This document shows, one piece after another, positions 8,445 to 16,583 of a DNA stretch of 64,000 nt. A program made the position numbers and the translations under genes. Under the pieces are notes generated by a model. The model had not been told where the DNA came from. It saw nothing but the letters and a program-made list of their open reading frames with translations, and searched no databases. The stretch covers positions 248,001 to 312,000 of the forward strand of contig NC_019978.1 in assembly GCF_000328625.1 (NCBI RefSeq), given 5' to 3'. Position 1 is the first letter of the stretch; each line of letters opens with the position of its first letter. Source of the DNA: Halobacteroides halobius DSM 5150. Lineage in GTDB: Bacteria; Bacillota; Halanaerobiia; Halobacteroidales; Halobacteroidaceae.

Positions 8445-8528
8445 AATTAAGTTATAAGTAATGAGTTATGAGTTAGAAAATATAATAAGATAATAATTTT
8501 CTCATAGCTCATTATAATTTATTAATTG
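8445..8528 (+). repeat. heptad-periodic inverted repeat (ATGAG type)
   Basis: Five 7-mers run in series from 8445 (AATTAAG, TTATAAG, TAATGAG, TTATGAG, TTAGAAA). They are answered by an inverted arm TTTCTCA, TAGCTCA, TTATAAT at 8508-8528. A strong hairpin would form in the mRNA between the binding protein and first permease, possibly protecting the abundant binding-protein message. Confidence 0.65.
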
Positions 8529-8543
8529 AGGAGGGAATAAAGA

Positions 8544-9455
8544 ATGAGACTTAGTAAGAAAGTAGCACCTTATTTATTTGTTTCGCCTTTTTATATACTG
8601 TTTGCTATTTTTGGGGCGTTTCCAATTTTATTTTCATTATTCTTAAGTTTTCATCAATGGAATGGATTATCTCCAATGCAATTTGTTGGATTAGAAAACT
8701 ATATTTTTGCATTAACTGACCCTTGGTTTTGGAAATCTATATCTAATACTTTGATTATCTTTGTATTAACAACAATTCCTCAACATATTATAGCTTTGTT
8801 TTTAGCCTTTATATTAAACTCTGGTGTAGTAAAGTTTAAAGAATTTTTTAGATCATCTTATTTTTTACCCTATATAACTTCTTCGGTGGCTGTTTCTTTA
8901 ATTTTTATGACTTTATTAGGAAAGAATTATGGTATATTAAATGCCATTTTACAATCAATATCTAGTTTTCCACCTATCGAGGTATTATTTAATTTAATGG
9001 GTGTTAAGTTACCTATTGGGTGGTTAAGTGATCCTGAATGGTTAAAAGTAGCTATAGCTAGTTTGGTTACTTGGAAATTTACAGGTTGGAATATGATTAT
9101 ATACTATGCTGGAATTCAAAAAATTCCTAATAGTTTATATGAAGCTGCTAAAGTAGATGGTGCTAGTTTACGAGATCAATTTTTTAATATTACATTACCT
9201 TTATTGCGACCGGTTATTTTCTTTGGAGTAACAATGTCTATTATTGGTAACTTACGTATATTTGCTGAACCAATGATTTTGACGGGAGGTTCAGGTGGAC
9301 CAGGACAATCAGGTTTAACTACAGCAATGTATTTATATAAGACAGGCTTTGAATGGACTCAATTTGGTTTAGGAAGTGCAATGGCTTATATTCTTTGTGC
9401 TATAATAATTATTTTATCAATAATTAATAATAAATTCTTTAGTCAAGATATTTAA
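8544..9455 (+). CDS. ABC sugar permease, MalF/UgpA-like
   Basis: The 303-residue inner-membrane protein has six predicted helices (for example residues 10-30 and 70-95). The cytoplasmic EAA loop reads EAAKVDGASLRDQFFNITLPLLRP, which docks the ATPase. It pairs with the permease 14 bp downstream. No ATP-binding subunit is encoded nearby; family-1 sugar importers often share one MsmK/MsmX-type ATPase encoded elsewhere. Confidence 0.92.
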   Translation: MRLSKKVAPYLFVSPFYILFAIFGAFPILFSLFLSFHQWNGLSPMQFVGLENYIFALTDPWFWKSISNTLIIFVLTTIPQHIIALFLAFILNSGVVKFKEFFRSSYFLPYITSSVAVSLIFMTLLGKNYGILNAILQSISSFPPIEVLFNLMGVKLPIGWLSDPEWLKVAIASLVTWKFTGWNMIIYYAGIQKIPNSLYEAAKVDGASLRDQFFNITLPLLRPVIFFGVTMSIIGNLRIFAEPMILTGGSGGPGQSGLTTAMYLYKTGFEWTQFGLGSAMAYILCAIIIILSIINNKFFSQDI

Positions 9456-9469
9456 AAGGAGGAGAGAAG

Positions 9470-10351
9470 ATGAATATATCAACAAAGCAGGAAGAAGATA
9501 ATAAAATAGAGGTTACAACAAAAGAAAAAGTTATGAGTGTTAGCAAAAAAATATTGTTGTATACTGTTTTATTATCTGGAGTAGCAATAACTTTATTTCC
9601 TTTTTTCTATATGTTAGTGCTAGCTACTAAAACACGAGCAGAAATATTTAATTATCCTCCACCATTATGGTTTGGTGATGCTTTTTTTGCAAACTTAAAT
9701 ACGTTATTAAGTAAAATGCCCTTTTATACAAATGTTTTCAATAGTGTTTTTGTGGCTGTTACTACTACAGCTCTTACATTATTTTTCTGTTCTTTGGGAG
9801 GTTATGGTTTTGCCAAATATGATTTTAAAGGGAAGGATAAATTATTTTTTGCGATGATAGGAACAATGATGGTTCCTATGTTGTTAGGGGTTATTCCTTG
9901 GTTTATTATGATGAGAGAATTTGGATGGATTAATACATTTTGGCCTTTAATAATTCCGGGTATAGCAAATCCATTTGGTATTTTCTTAATGAAACAGTTT
10001 ATGGATAATATTCCAGATAGTCTTATTGATGCTGCTAGAATAGATGGCTGTGGAGAGTTTGAAATTTTTTATAAAATTGCTTTACCGTTAAGTTTGCCTG
10101 GTTTAGGAACTTTAGGGATTTTAACTTTTCTTGCTTCTTGGAATAGATATATGCAACCATTATTAATTTTACAGGAAAAATCTATGTACACTATTCCAGT
10201 AGCACTTTCTAAGTTGCAAGGAAAGATAGACCAGAACTGGGGGGCCCAAATGGTAGGAACCGCCTTAGCAATTGCTCCAATTGTAATTGCATTTGTTTTA
10301 GCCTCAAAACAATTTATTTCTGGTATAACTGCTGGTGCCACTAAAGGATAA
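9470..10351 (+). CDS. ABC sugar permease, MalG/UgpE-like
   Basis: The 293-residue second permease has about six membrane helices and an EAA loop (DAARIDGCGEFEIFYKIALP) near residue 186. An extra charged N-terminal stretch of about 20 residues precedes the first helix; a second in-frame ATG at 9533 (residue 22) could be the true start, but GGAGG at 9457-9463 favours the upstream one. It completes the importer core with the binding protein and MalF-like partner. Confidence 0.92.
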   Translation: MNISTKQEEDNKIEVTTKEKVMSVSKKILLYTVLLSGVAITLFPFFYMLVLATKTRAEIFNYPPPLWFGDAFFANLNTLLSKMPFYTNVFNSVFVAVTTTALTLFFCSLGGYGFAKYDFKGKDKLFFAMIGTMMVPMLLGVIPWFIMMREFGWINTFWPLIIPGIANPFGIFLMKQFMDNIPDSLIDAARIDGCGEFEIFYKIALPLSLPGLGTLGILTFLASWNRYMQPLLILQEKSMYTIPVALSKLQGKIDQNWGAQMVGTALAIAPIVIAFVLASKQFISGITAGATKG

Positions 10352-10395
10352 ATTAGTTAACTAAAGATAAGTTAGTTAGGAAAGGAAAGGTTCAA

Positions 10396-11745
10396 ATGAC
10401 TAAACTACAGTTTCCGCTAGATTTTGTTTGGGGTTCGGCAACTTCCTCCTACCAGATAGAAGGCGCTTATGATGAAGATGGTAAAGGGGAGTCAATTTGG
10501 GATATTTTTAGTCATACTTTAGGGAAGATAAATAATAATGATACAGGTGATGTGGCTTGTGATCATTATCATAGATATAAAGAAGATATAGAGTTAATGA
10601 AGGAAATTGGGCTTGATAGTTATCGCTTTTCTATTTCTTGGCCTAGAATACTACCTAATGGTAAAGGAGAAATAAATCAGAAAGGGTTAAATTTTTATAA
10701 AGAGTTAGTTGATCAGCTTTTAGAAGCTGGGATTGAACCAGTAATTACTTTATATCATTGGGACTTACCGCAGGCTTTACAGGAAGAAGGTGGCTGGGCC
10801 AATCGGGACACAATAAAATATTTTGTTAAGTATGCTGAAGTTTTATTTGATGAATTAGGTGCTAAGGTTTCGCAATGGATTACCCATAATGAACCTTGGG
10901 TAGTATCATTTTTAGGTTATGCTGAAGGGGAGCATGCACCTGGAATTAAGGATAGAAAGCAAGCTTTACAGGTAGCCCATAACTTATTAGTATCTCATGG
11001 TTTAGTGGTGAAAAAATTTAGAGAGTTAGATTTAACAGGAGATATAGGGATTACTCTAAATCTTACATCGGTTTATTCGTATTCGGAGACTGATAAAGAT
11101 CAAGAGGCTGCTCAATTAATGGAAGAGTATATTAATGGCTGGTTTTTAGATCCAGTTTTCAAAGGTAGCTATCCAAAAAAGTTGGCCCAAATTTATGAAA
11201 ATCAGTTTGGAAAAATTGATATTCAAGCTGGGGATATGGATTTAATTAGTCAAGAAATAGATTTTTTGGGGATTAATTATTATAGTCGGGCTTTAATTAA
11301 TTATAATCCAAATTCTAAATTTTATGGAATTGAAAGTATAAAACCTGCTGAAAGTGATTATACAGCTATGAATTGGGAGATATATCCTGATGGTTTGTAT
11401 GATTTATTAACTAAATTAAATCAGGAATATACTAATAAGCCACTATATATTACGGAAAATGGAGCTGCTTTTGATGACCAAATCATTGCTGGGCAGGTGA
11501 ATGACCAACGAAGGATTAATTATTTAAAAGAACATTTTAAGAGTGTTTATAGAGCTATTCAGGATGGAGTACCAGTACGTGGTTATTATGTTTGGTCACT
11601 AATGGATAATTTTGAGTGGGCTTATGGATATAGTAAACGTTTTGGATTAATATATGTAGATTATAATACTCAAAAAAGGACTTTAAAAGATAGTGCCTAT
11701 TGGTATCAGCAAGTGATTGAAGAAAATAGTATAGGAATTGATTAA
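10396..11745 (+). CDS. GH1 beta-glucosidase
   Basis: The 449-residue (beta/alpha)8 enzyme has full GH1 signatures. FVWGSATSSYQIEGA is near the N-terminus, THNEPW holds the acid/base Glu166, and YITENGAA holds the nucleophile Glu354. The conserved WSLMDNFEW lies near residue 400. There is no signal peptide, so it acts in the cytoplasm on imported oligosaccharides. The C-terminal subsite segment WAYGYSKRFG resembles plain beta-glucosidases rather than 6-phospho-beta-glucosidases, so it probably serves the ABC route and not the PTS. It follows the permease by 44 bp and is likely co-transcribed. Confidence 0.93.
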   Translation: MTKLQFPLDFVWGSATSSYQIEGAYDEDGKGESIWDIFSHTLGKINNNDTGDVACDHYHRYKEDIELMKEIGLDSYRFSISWPRILPNGKGEINQKGLNFYKELVDQLLEAGIEPVITLYHWDLPQALQEEGGWANRDTIKYFVKYAEVLFDELGAKVSQWITHNEPWVVSFLGYAEGEHAPGIKDRKQALQVAHNLLVSHGLVVKKFRELDLTGDIGITLNLTSVYSYSETDKDQEAAQLMEEYINGWFLDPVFKGSYPKKLAQIYENQFGKIDIQAGDMDLISQEIDFLGINYYSRALINYNPNSKFYGIESIKPAESDYTAMNWEIYPDGLYDLLTKLNQEYTNKPLYITENGAAFDDQIIAGQVNDQRRINYLKEHFKSVYRAIQDGVPVRGYYVWSLMDNFEWAYGYSKRFGLIYVDYNTQKRTLKDSAYWYQQVIEENSIGID

Positions 11746-11816
11746 TTTTATATAAAATATTTTTTAAGAAAAATGATAATACAAAATAAGCCAAATATAT
11801 AGAAAGGAGAAAGAAT

Positions 11817-14543
11817 ATGTCCAAAAAAAGTTGGGAATTTGTAGAAGGAAATGAAGAGTTTAGTTTAAAAGATCCTGATAAAATAAATTCTCTTTATTTT
11901 CCATTAGCTAATGAAGCTGAAATGATGTCAGCTATAACTCCATCATTACACGGGGATATAAAAACTGGTCAAAATACTTTTGCTATGGAGCCGGTTTCAG
12001 CTATAGATTTACATAATAAGAAATCTAGTCGTAATTTTTGGGTGGTAGTAGATAAAGAAGAAGCATGGTCTGCTACAGGTTATTCTGCCAAACAGGAAGT
12101 GTATAAATTTGATAATGATAATTCAGAAGAAGTAACGCTTGAGGCTGGAATGTTATGGCATAAGATTACTAGAGAAAATAACAAATTAAATTTAAAATCA
12201 GAGGTAACTAATTTTGTTCCTAGTAATGATGATACTGTAGAATTAATGAAAGTTAAAATTACTAATACAGGAAATAAGGCTAGGGAAGTATCACCAACTG
12301 CAGCTATTCCAATATATGGTCGGTCAGCAGATAATTTAAGGGATCATCGCCATGTAACCTCTTTATTAAATAGAATAGAAACAGTTGATAATGGAGTAGA
12401 AGTGAAACCTACTTTATCTTTTGATGAACGTGGTCATAAGTTAAATGCTGTCTCTTATAAGGTTTTAGGTAGAGATGGTGACGGAAAGAGTCCAGTAGGA
12501 TTTTTTCCTATTTTAGAAGATTTTGTTGGTGAAGGTGGATCCTTAGCCTGGCCTGAATCTGTCATATCTAATGCAAATGATTATTGTGAGTCAGGGGAAA
12601 AATTTGAAGGTTTTGAAGCTGTAGGAGCTTTACGATTTGAAGATGTTACTTTAAAACCTGGTGAAGAAAAATCATATATTTTAGCTATTGTAATTGAAGA
12701 GGATGAATATGAAGAAGATCTAGCAGCTAAATATTGTAGTACACAAGGTTTCAATGCTTATTTAGAAGCAAATAAAGACTTTTGGCAAAGTAAAATAAAT
12801 AAAGTTCAATTTGATTCTAGTGATGAAGAATTTGATTCTTGGATGAAGTGGGTTACTTTACAGCCAACCTTAAGAAGGATCTATGGTTGTTCATTTTTGC
12901 CTCATCATGACTATGGTCGTGGTGGCAGAGGTTGGAGAGATTTATGGCAAGATTGTTTAGCCTTATTACTAATGGAACCTGAACCAGTGCGAGATATATT
13001 ATTTAATAATTTTGCAGGAGTTAGAATTGATGGTAGTAATGCTACAATCATCGGTTCTAAACCAGGGGAGTTTATAGCTGATCGAAATGATATTAGTAGA
13101 GTTTGGATGGACCACGGAGCTTGGCCGTTTTTAACTACTAAGTTATATATTGATCGTAGTGGAGATTTAGAATTTCTATTAGAAGAGCAAAATTACTTTA
13201 GGGATGCTCAAATTTATCGTTCTGAGAAGACAGATGAAAGTTGGAGTTCAGAGGATGGAAATAAATTATTAGATGAAGATGGTAATGTCTATTCTGGGAC
13301 TGTTTTAGAGCATATACTAGTTCAGCATTTAACTCTATTCTTTAATGTTGGAGAACATAATAATCTAAGATTAGAGGGTGGAGATTGGAATGATGGATTA
13401 GATATGGCAGAAGATAAGGGAGAAACTGTAGCTTTTACAGGATTATACGGAAGAAATATGTTAGAACTAGCTGATTTACTGCGTAGTTTACAGGAGAAAT
13501 TAGAAATAGATAAGTTAGAGATAGCTAGAGAAATGAAATTATTATTAGATACTTTAAATGATAAGGTAGATTATGATTCTGTTACTGAAAAACATAAGTT
13601 ACTCGATAATTATTTTACTAGTTGTGAATCGGTTATATCTGGTGAGAAAGTTGAAGTTAGTATTGAAGATCTTATTTTGGATTTGGAACGTAAGGGAAAC
13701 TGGATTATTAATCATATTAGATCTAATGAATGGATTGAAAATAAGGAAGGTTATAAATGGTATAATGGTTATTATGATAATGATGCTCAGAGGTTGGAAG
13801 GAGATCATTCTTCTGGAGTAAGGATGACTTTAACTGGGCAAGTTTTTAGTATTATGAGTGGAGTAGCTACTAAAGAGCAAATAGAAAAGATTACCGATGC
13901 GGCTGATCATTATTTAAAGGATGAAAGTGTTGGTGGGTATCGATTAAATACTGAATTTAATGAAGTGAAGCTAAATATGGGTAGAGCCTTTGGATTTGCC
14001 TTTGGAGAGAAAGAAAATGGGGCTATGTTTAGTCATATGGCTGTAATGTATAGTAATGCTCTTTATAAACGTGATTTCTCTAAGAATGGATTTGAAGTTA
14101 TAAATTCAATTTATGAACATTGCAAAGATTTTGAGACTAGTAGAACATATCCTGGTATCCCTGAATATATTGACTCACGCGGTCGAGGTCTATACCACTA
14201 CCTGACTGGTTCAGCTAGTTGGTTACTATTAACAATGGTCAACCAAGTTTATGGAGTACAAGGGATAGTGGGAGATTTAATGTTGGATCCTAAACTAGTT
14301 AAATCCCAGTTTGATAAGAATGGAAGAGCTAACATCACAACTATCTTTGCTGACAGAAATCTTAATATTACTTATGAGAATAGTGAATTTGTTGAGGTTA
14401 ATGACTATAAAATTAAGACGATTACTATTAATAATGAAGAGATTGATTTTAATTTAGAAGATGGAGCTGCTGTTATAGATAGAGAGTTAATTTCTAAGCT
14501 AGATAAAGATAAAGAACATCAACTAGAAGTAAAATTAGGATAG
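11817..14543 (+). CDS. GH94 beta-glucan-disaccharide phosphorylase, candidate laminaribiose phosphorylase
   Basis: The 908-residue glycoside phosphorylase has an N-terminal beta-sandwich (PSLHGDIKTGQNTF and DLHNKKSSRNFW are GH94 hallmarks) and an (alpha/alpha)6 barrel. The barrel bears GGDWNDGLDMA, where Asp526 is the expected proton donor. GH94 cleaves beta-glucosidic bonds with phosphate to give glucose 1-phosphate. Length is about 100 residues above cellobiose phosphorylases (around 810) and close to laminaribiose phosphorylases (around 910). Together with neighbouring GH16, GH3 and GH30 enzymes this favours beta-1,3 specificity (inference). It has no signal peptide and is cytoplasmic. AAAGGAG precedes the start. 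Confidence 0.85.
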   Translation: MSKKSWEFVEGNEEFSLKDPDKINSLYFPLANEAEMMSAITPSLHGDIKTGQNTFAMEPVSAIDLHNKKSSRNFWVVVDKEEAWSATGYSAKQEVYKFDNDNSEEVTLEAGMLWHKITRENNKLNLKSEVTNFVPSNDDTVELMKVKITNTGNKAREVSPTAAIPIYGRSADNLRDHRHVTSLLNRIETVDNGVEVKPTLSFDERGHKLNAVSYKVLGRDGDGKSPVGFFPILEDFVGEGGSLAWPESVISNANDYCESGEKFEGFEAVGALRFEDVTLKPGEEKSYILAIVIEEDEYEEDLAAKYCSTQGFNAYLEANKDFWQSKINKVQFDSSDEEFDSWMKWVTLQPTLRRIYGCSFLPHHDYGRGGRGWRDLWQDCLALLLMEPEPVRDILFNNFAGVRIDGSNATIIGSKPGEFIADRNDISRVWMDHGAWPFLTTKLYIDRSGDLEFLLEEQNYFRDAQIYRSEKTDESWSSEDGNKLLDEDGNVYSGTVLEHILVQHLTLFFNVGEHNNLRLEGGDWNDGLDMAEDKGETVAFTGLYGRNMLELADLLRSLQEKLEIDKLEIAREMKLLLDTLNDKVDYDSVTEKHKLLDNYFTSCESVISGEKVEVSIEDLILDLERKGNWIINHIRSNEWIENKEGYKWYNGYYDNDAQRLEGDHSSGVRMTLTGQVFSIMSGVATKEQIEKITDAADHYLKDESVGGYRLNTEFNEVKLNMGRAFGFAFGEKENGAMFSHMAVMYSNALYKRDFSKNGFEVINSIYEHCKDFETSRTYPGIPEYIDSRGRGLYHYLTGSASWLLLTMVNQVYGVQGIVGDLMLDPKLVKSQFDKNGRANITTIFADRNLNITYENSEFVEVNDYKIKTITINNEEIDFNLEDGAAVIDRELISKLDKDKEHQLEVKLG

Positions 14544-14561
14544 AATTAATAGGAGGGAAAA

Positions 14562-15554
14562 ATGAATTATTTACCAGATGATAATCGATACCAAAAAATG
14601 AAATATAACTATTGTGGAGAAAGTGGATTACAACTACCAGCTATTTCTTTAGGATTATGGCATAATTTTGGTGGTATAGATGATTTTGAAAATAGTAGAG
14701 CTATGATTAGAAAAGCTTTTGATTTGGGGATAACTCATTTTGATTTAGCTAATAATTATGGGTCCCCTCCTGGTTCGGCAGAAGAAACGTTAGGAAAGAT
14801 ATTAAAGACTGATTTAGCTAACTACCGAGATCAACTGATTATCTCTACTAAGGCAGGTTATGGAATGTGGTCAGGCCCTTATGGAGATGGTGGGTCTAAA
14901 AAATATTTAACTGCTAGTTTAGATCAAAGCCTTAAGCGGTTAGGGGTTGATTATGTAGATATATTCTATCATCACCGCCCTGATCCTAAGACACCACTTG
15001 AAGAAACAATGAAAGCTTTAGATACAATTGTTCAACAAGGAAAGGCTCTTTATGTGGGGATCTCTAATTATGATGCGCAGCAGACAAGAGAGGCAGTAAA
15101 AATATTAAAAGATTTAGGAACTCCTTTTATAGTCAACCAAGTTTCCTATTCTATGTTTAATCGCTGGGTTGAGGATGAATTATTAGATGTGTTAAAAGAT
15201 GAAGGTTTAGGATCAACAGTATTTTCTCCTTTATCTCAGGGATTATTAACTGATAAATATTTATCTCAAATACCAGATGATTCTAGGGCAGCTAGTTCTA
15301 ATGAATTTTTAACTGCGAATGATATAACAGAAGAGAAGTTAATAAAGACTCAGAAATTGAATGAATTAGCTAAGAAGAGAGGTCAGAGTTTGGCCCAGAT
15401 GGCTTTAGCTTGGGTACTAAGACAAGAAACTGTAACTTCGGTTTTAGTAGGAGCTAGTAAAGTAAGTCAAATTGAAGAGAATGTTAAAACGATAAATAAT
15501 CTAGAATTTAGTAATGAAGACTTAAAGAGAATAGAAGGAATCTTAACTTCTTAA
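14562..15554 (+). CDS. aldo/keto reductase, YghZ/Gpr-like
   Basis: The 330-residue reductase starts YLPDDNRYQKMKYNYCGESG and has the subfamily block ISLGLWHNFGG, followed by GITHFDLANNYG. This matches the E. coli YghZ (L-glyceraldehyde 3-phosphate reductase) type of NADPH-dependent barrel. The catalytic tetrad is visible: Asp and Tyr in FDLANNYG, Lys in STKAGYG and His in YHHRPD. It starts 18 bp after the GH94 gene with GGAGGG. Its role in glucan use is unclear; methylglyoxal or aldose detoxification during sugar influx is possible. Confidence 0.88.
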   Translation: MNYLPDDNRYQKMKYNYCGESGLQLPAISLGLWHNFGGIDDFENSRAMIRKAFDLGITHFDLANNYGSPPGSAEETLGKILKTDLANYRDQLIISTKAGYGMWSGPYGDGGSKKYLTASLDQSLKRLGVDYVDIFYHHRPDPKTPLEETMKALDTIVQQGKALYVGISNYDAQQTREAVKILKDLGTPFIVNQVSYSMFNRWVEDELLDVLKDEGLGSTVFSPLSQGLLTDKYLSQIPDDSRAASSNEFLTANDITEEKLIKTQKLNELAKKRGQSLAQMALAWVLRQETVTSVLVGASKVSQIEENVKTINNLEFSNEDLKRIEGILTS

Positions 15555-15572
15555 GATAGAAGAGGTGTTAAG

Positions 15573-16090
15573 ATGCTATATCCTAGGACAAGTGAATGCC
15601 GACAATCAGAAGAAGTTAAAATTTATGATGATAAGAAGGGTTCTGGAGGATATAAAATACTGAGCCAGATAGATCAAATGTAGCTCAGTTTTTCGATGTT
15701 ATTTGTTTAAACAAATATTATTCTTGGTATACAGATCCTGGTTAATTAGAAGTTATTGAATTACAGGCAGAAAAAGAATTAAGAAATTGGCGTGAACACT
15801 TTAAAAAGCCATTAATTATGTCTGAGTATGGTGCAGATACAATTGCAGGTTTTCATCAAGATCCTCCAGTAATGTTTAGTGAAGAATATCAGTGTGAGTT
15901 ATTAAAGCGCTATCATAATATTTTTGATAAATTAGATTTTGTTATTGGAGAACATGTCTGGAACTTTGCTGATTTTGCTACTAAACAAGGCGTTACTAGA
16001 GTGCTGGGGAATAAAAAAGGAGTATTTACTAGGCAGCGTCAACCTAAATCGGCCGCTCACTTGTTAAAAGAAAGATGGAATAATAAGTAA
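15573..16090 (+). pseudogene. beta-glucuronidase (GH2, UidA-like), decayed
   Basis: The remnant opens with MLYPRTSECRQ, matching the usual UidA start, with GAGGTG upstream, and stops after 36 codons (15681-15683). Further on, in a different frame, comes the C-terminal part: VAQFFDVICLNKYYSWYTDPG, a TAA at 15743, then [15 protein letters not shown]. It continues open from 15818 with [11 protein letters not shown] (nucleophile Glu), [12 protein letters not shown] and [13 protein letters not shown]. Several hundred central codons, including the acid/base region, are missing. It is therefore a deletion plus stop plus frameshift relic. The 90-codon open stretch at 15818-16090 is not a gene in its own right. 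Confidence 0.9.
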
Positions 16091-16112
16091 AATCAAATAA
16101 GGGAGGCTAAGT

Positions 16113-16538
16113 ATGACTCCAAACTCAGATTTATTAGAGATTAAAGAATATACTGCTGAAGGATATAAACCATTAATTGATTATGGAGAGTGGAGAGTGG
16201 CAATTTTAAAGTATTGTGATGAATTATTGCCACAGAAAATTAATAAAATGCAAAAGCATGATCAAACTGATGAAGTTTTTGTATTATTAGAGGGAGAATG
16301 TATCTTATTTCTTGGCGAAGGAGAGGAAGAAATTATTGATATTCATGCTAAGAATATGGAACCATTGAAATTATATAATATCAAACGTTCTGTCTGGCAT
16401 ACACATACTCTTAGTCAGGATGCTGTAGTCTTAATTGTTGAGAATGAAGATACTTGTTTAGCAAATTCTCCAGAAAAAGAATTGACAGTAGAACAGCAAG
16501 AAAAACTAGTTGAATTGACTAATTCACTATGGGATTAA
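16113..16538 (+). CDS. cupin-fold protein of unknown function
   Basis: This 141-residue small cytoplasmic protein has a single cupin barrel. KHDQTDEVFVLLEGECILFLGEG (about residues 49-71) has the cupin-1 spacing of His and Glu, and WHTHTLSQDAVVLIVEN is the second motif, giving a plausible metal site. Cupins of this size next to sugar genes are often isomerases or sugar sensors, but I do not recognise the subfamily. It lies between the glucuronidase relic and the large phosphorylase, with GGGAGG before its ATG, so it may share a transcript with the phosphorylase. Confidence 0.75.
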   Translation: MTPNSDLLEIKEYTAEGYKPLIDYGEWRVAILKYCDELLPQKINKMQKHDQTDEVFVLLEGECILFLGEGEEEIIDIHAKNMEPLKLYNIKRSVWHTHTLSQDAVVLIVENEDTCLANSPEKELTVEQQEKLVELTNSLWD

Positions 16539-16583
16539 TAATTATAATTTTTTAACTATTTGTAAATTTTAAGGAGGGGAATA

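Noticed and set aside
13573-13821. 82-codon plus-strand frame overlapping the GH94 gene
   Set aside because: It lies in another frame of a strongly coding region and consists of runs of hydrophobic residues typical of shifted AT-rich code.
11817-14543. Annotation as cellobiose phosphorylase
   Set aside because: Length near 910 and the beta-1,3-glucan neighbourhood fit laminaribiose phosphorylase better; left as a candidate since residues deciding specificity were not checked.
15818-16090. 90-codon frame as an independent small gene
   Set aside because: It is the C-terminal end of a beta-glucuronidase; homologous sequence continues upstream across a stop, so it is part of a pseudogene.
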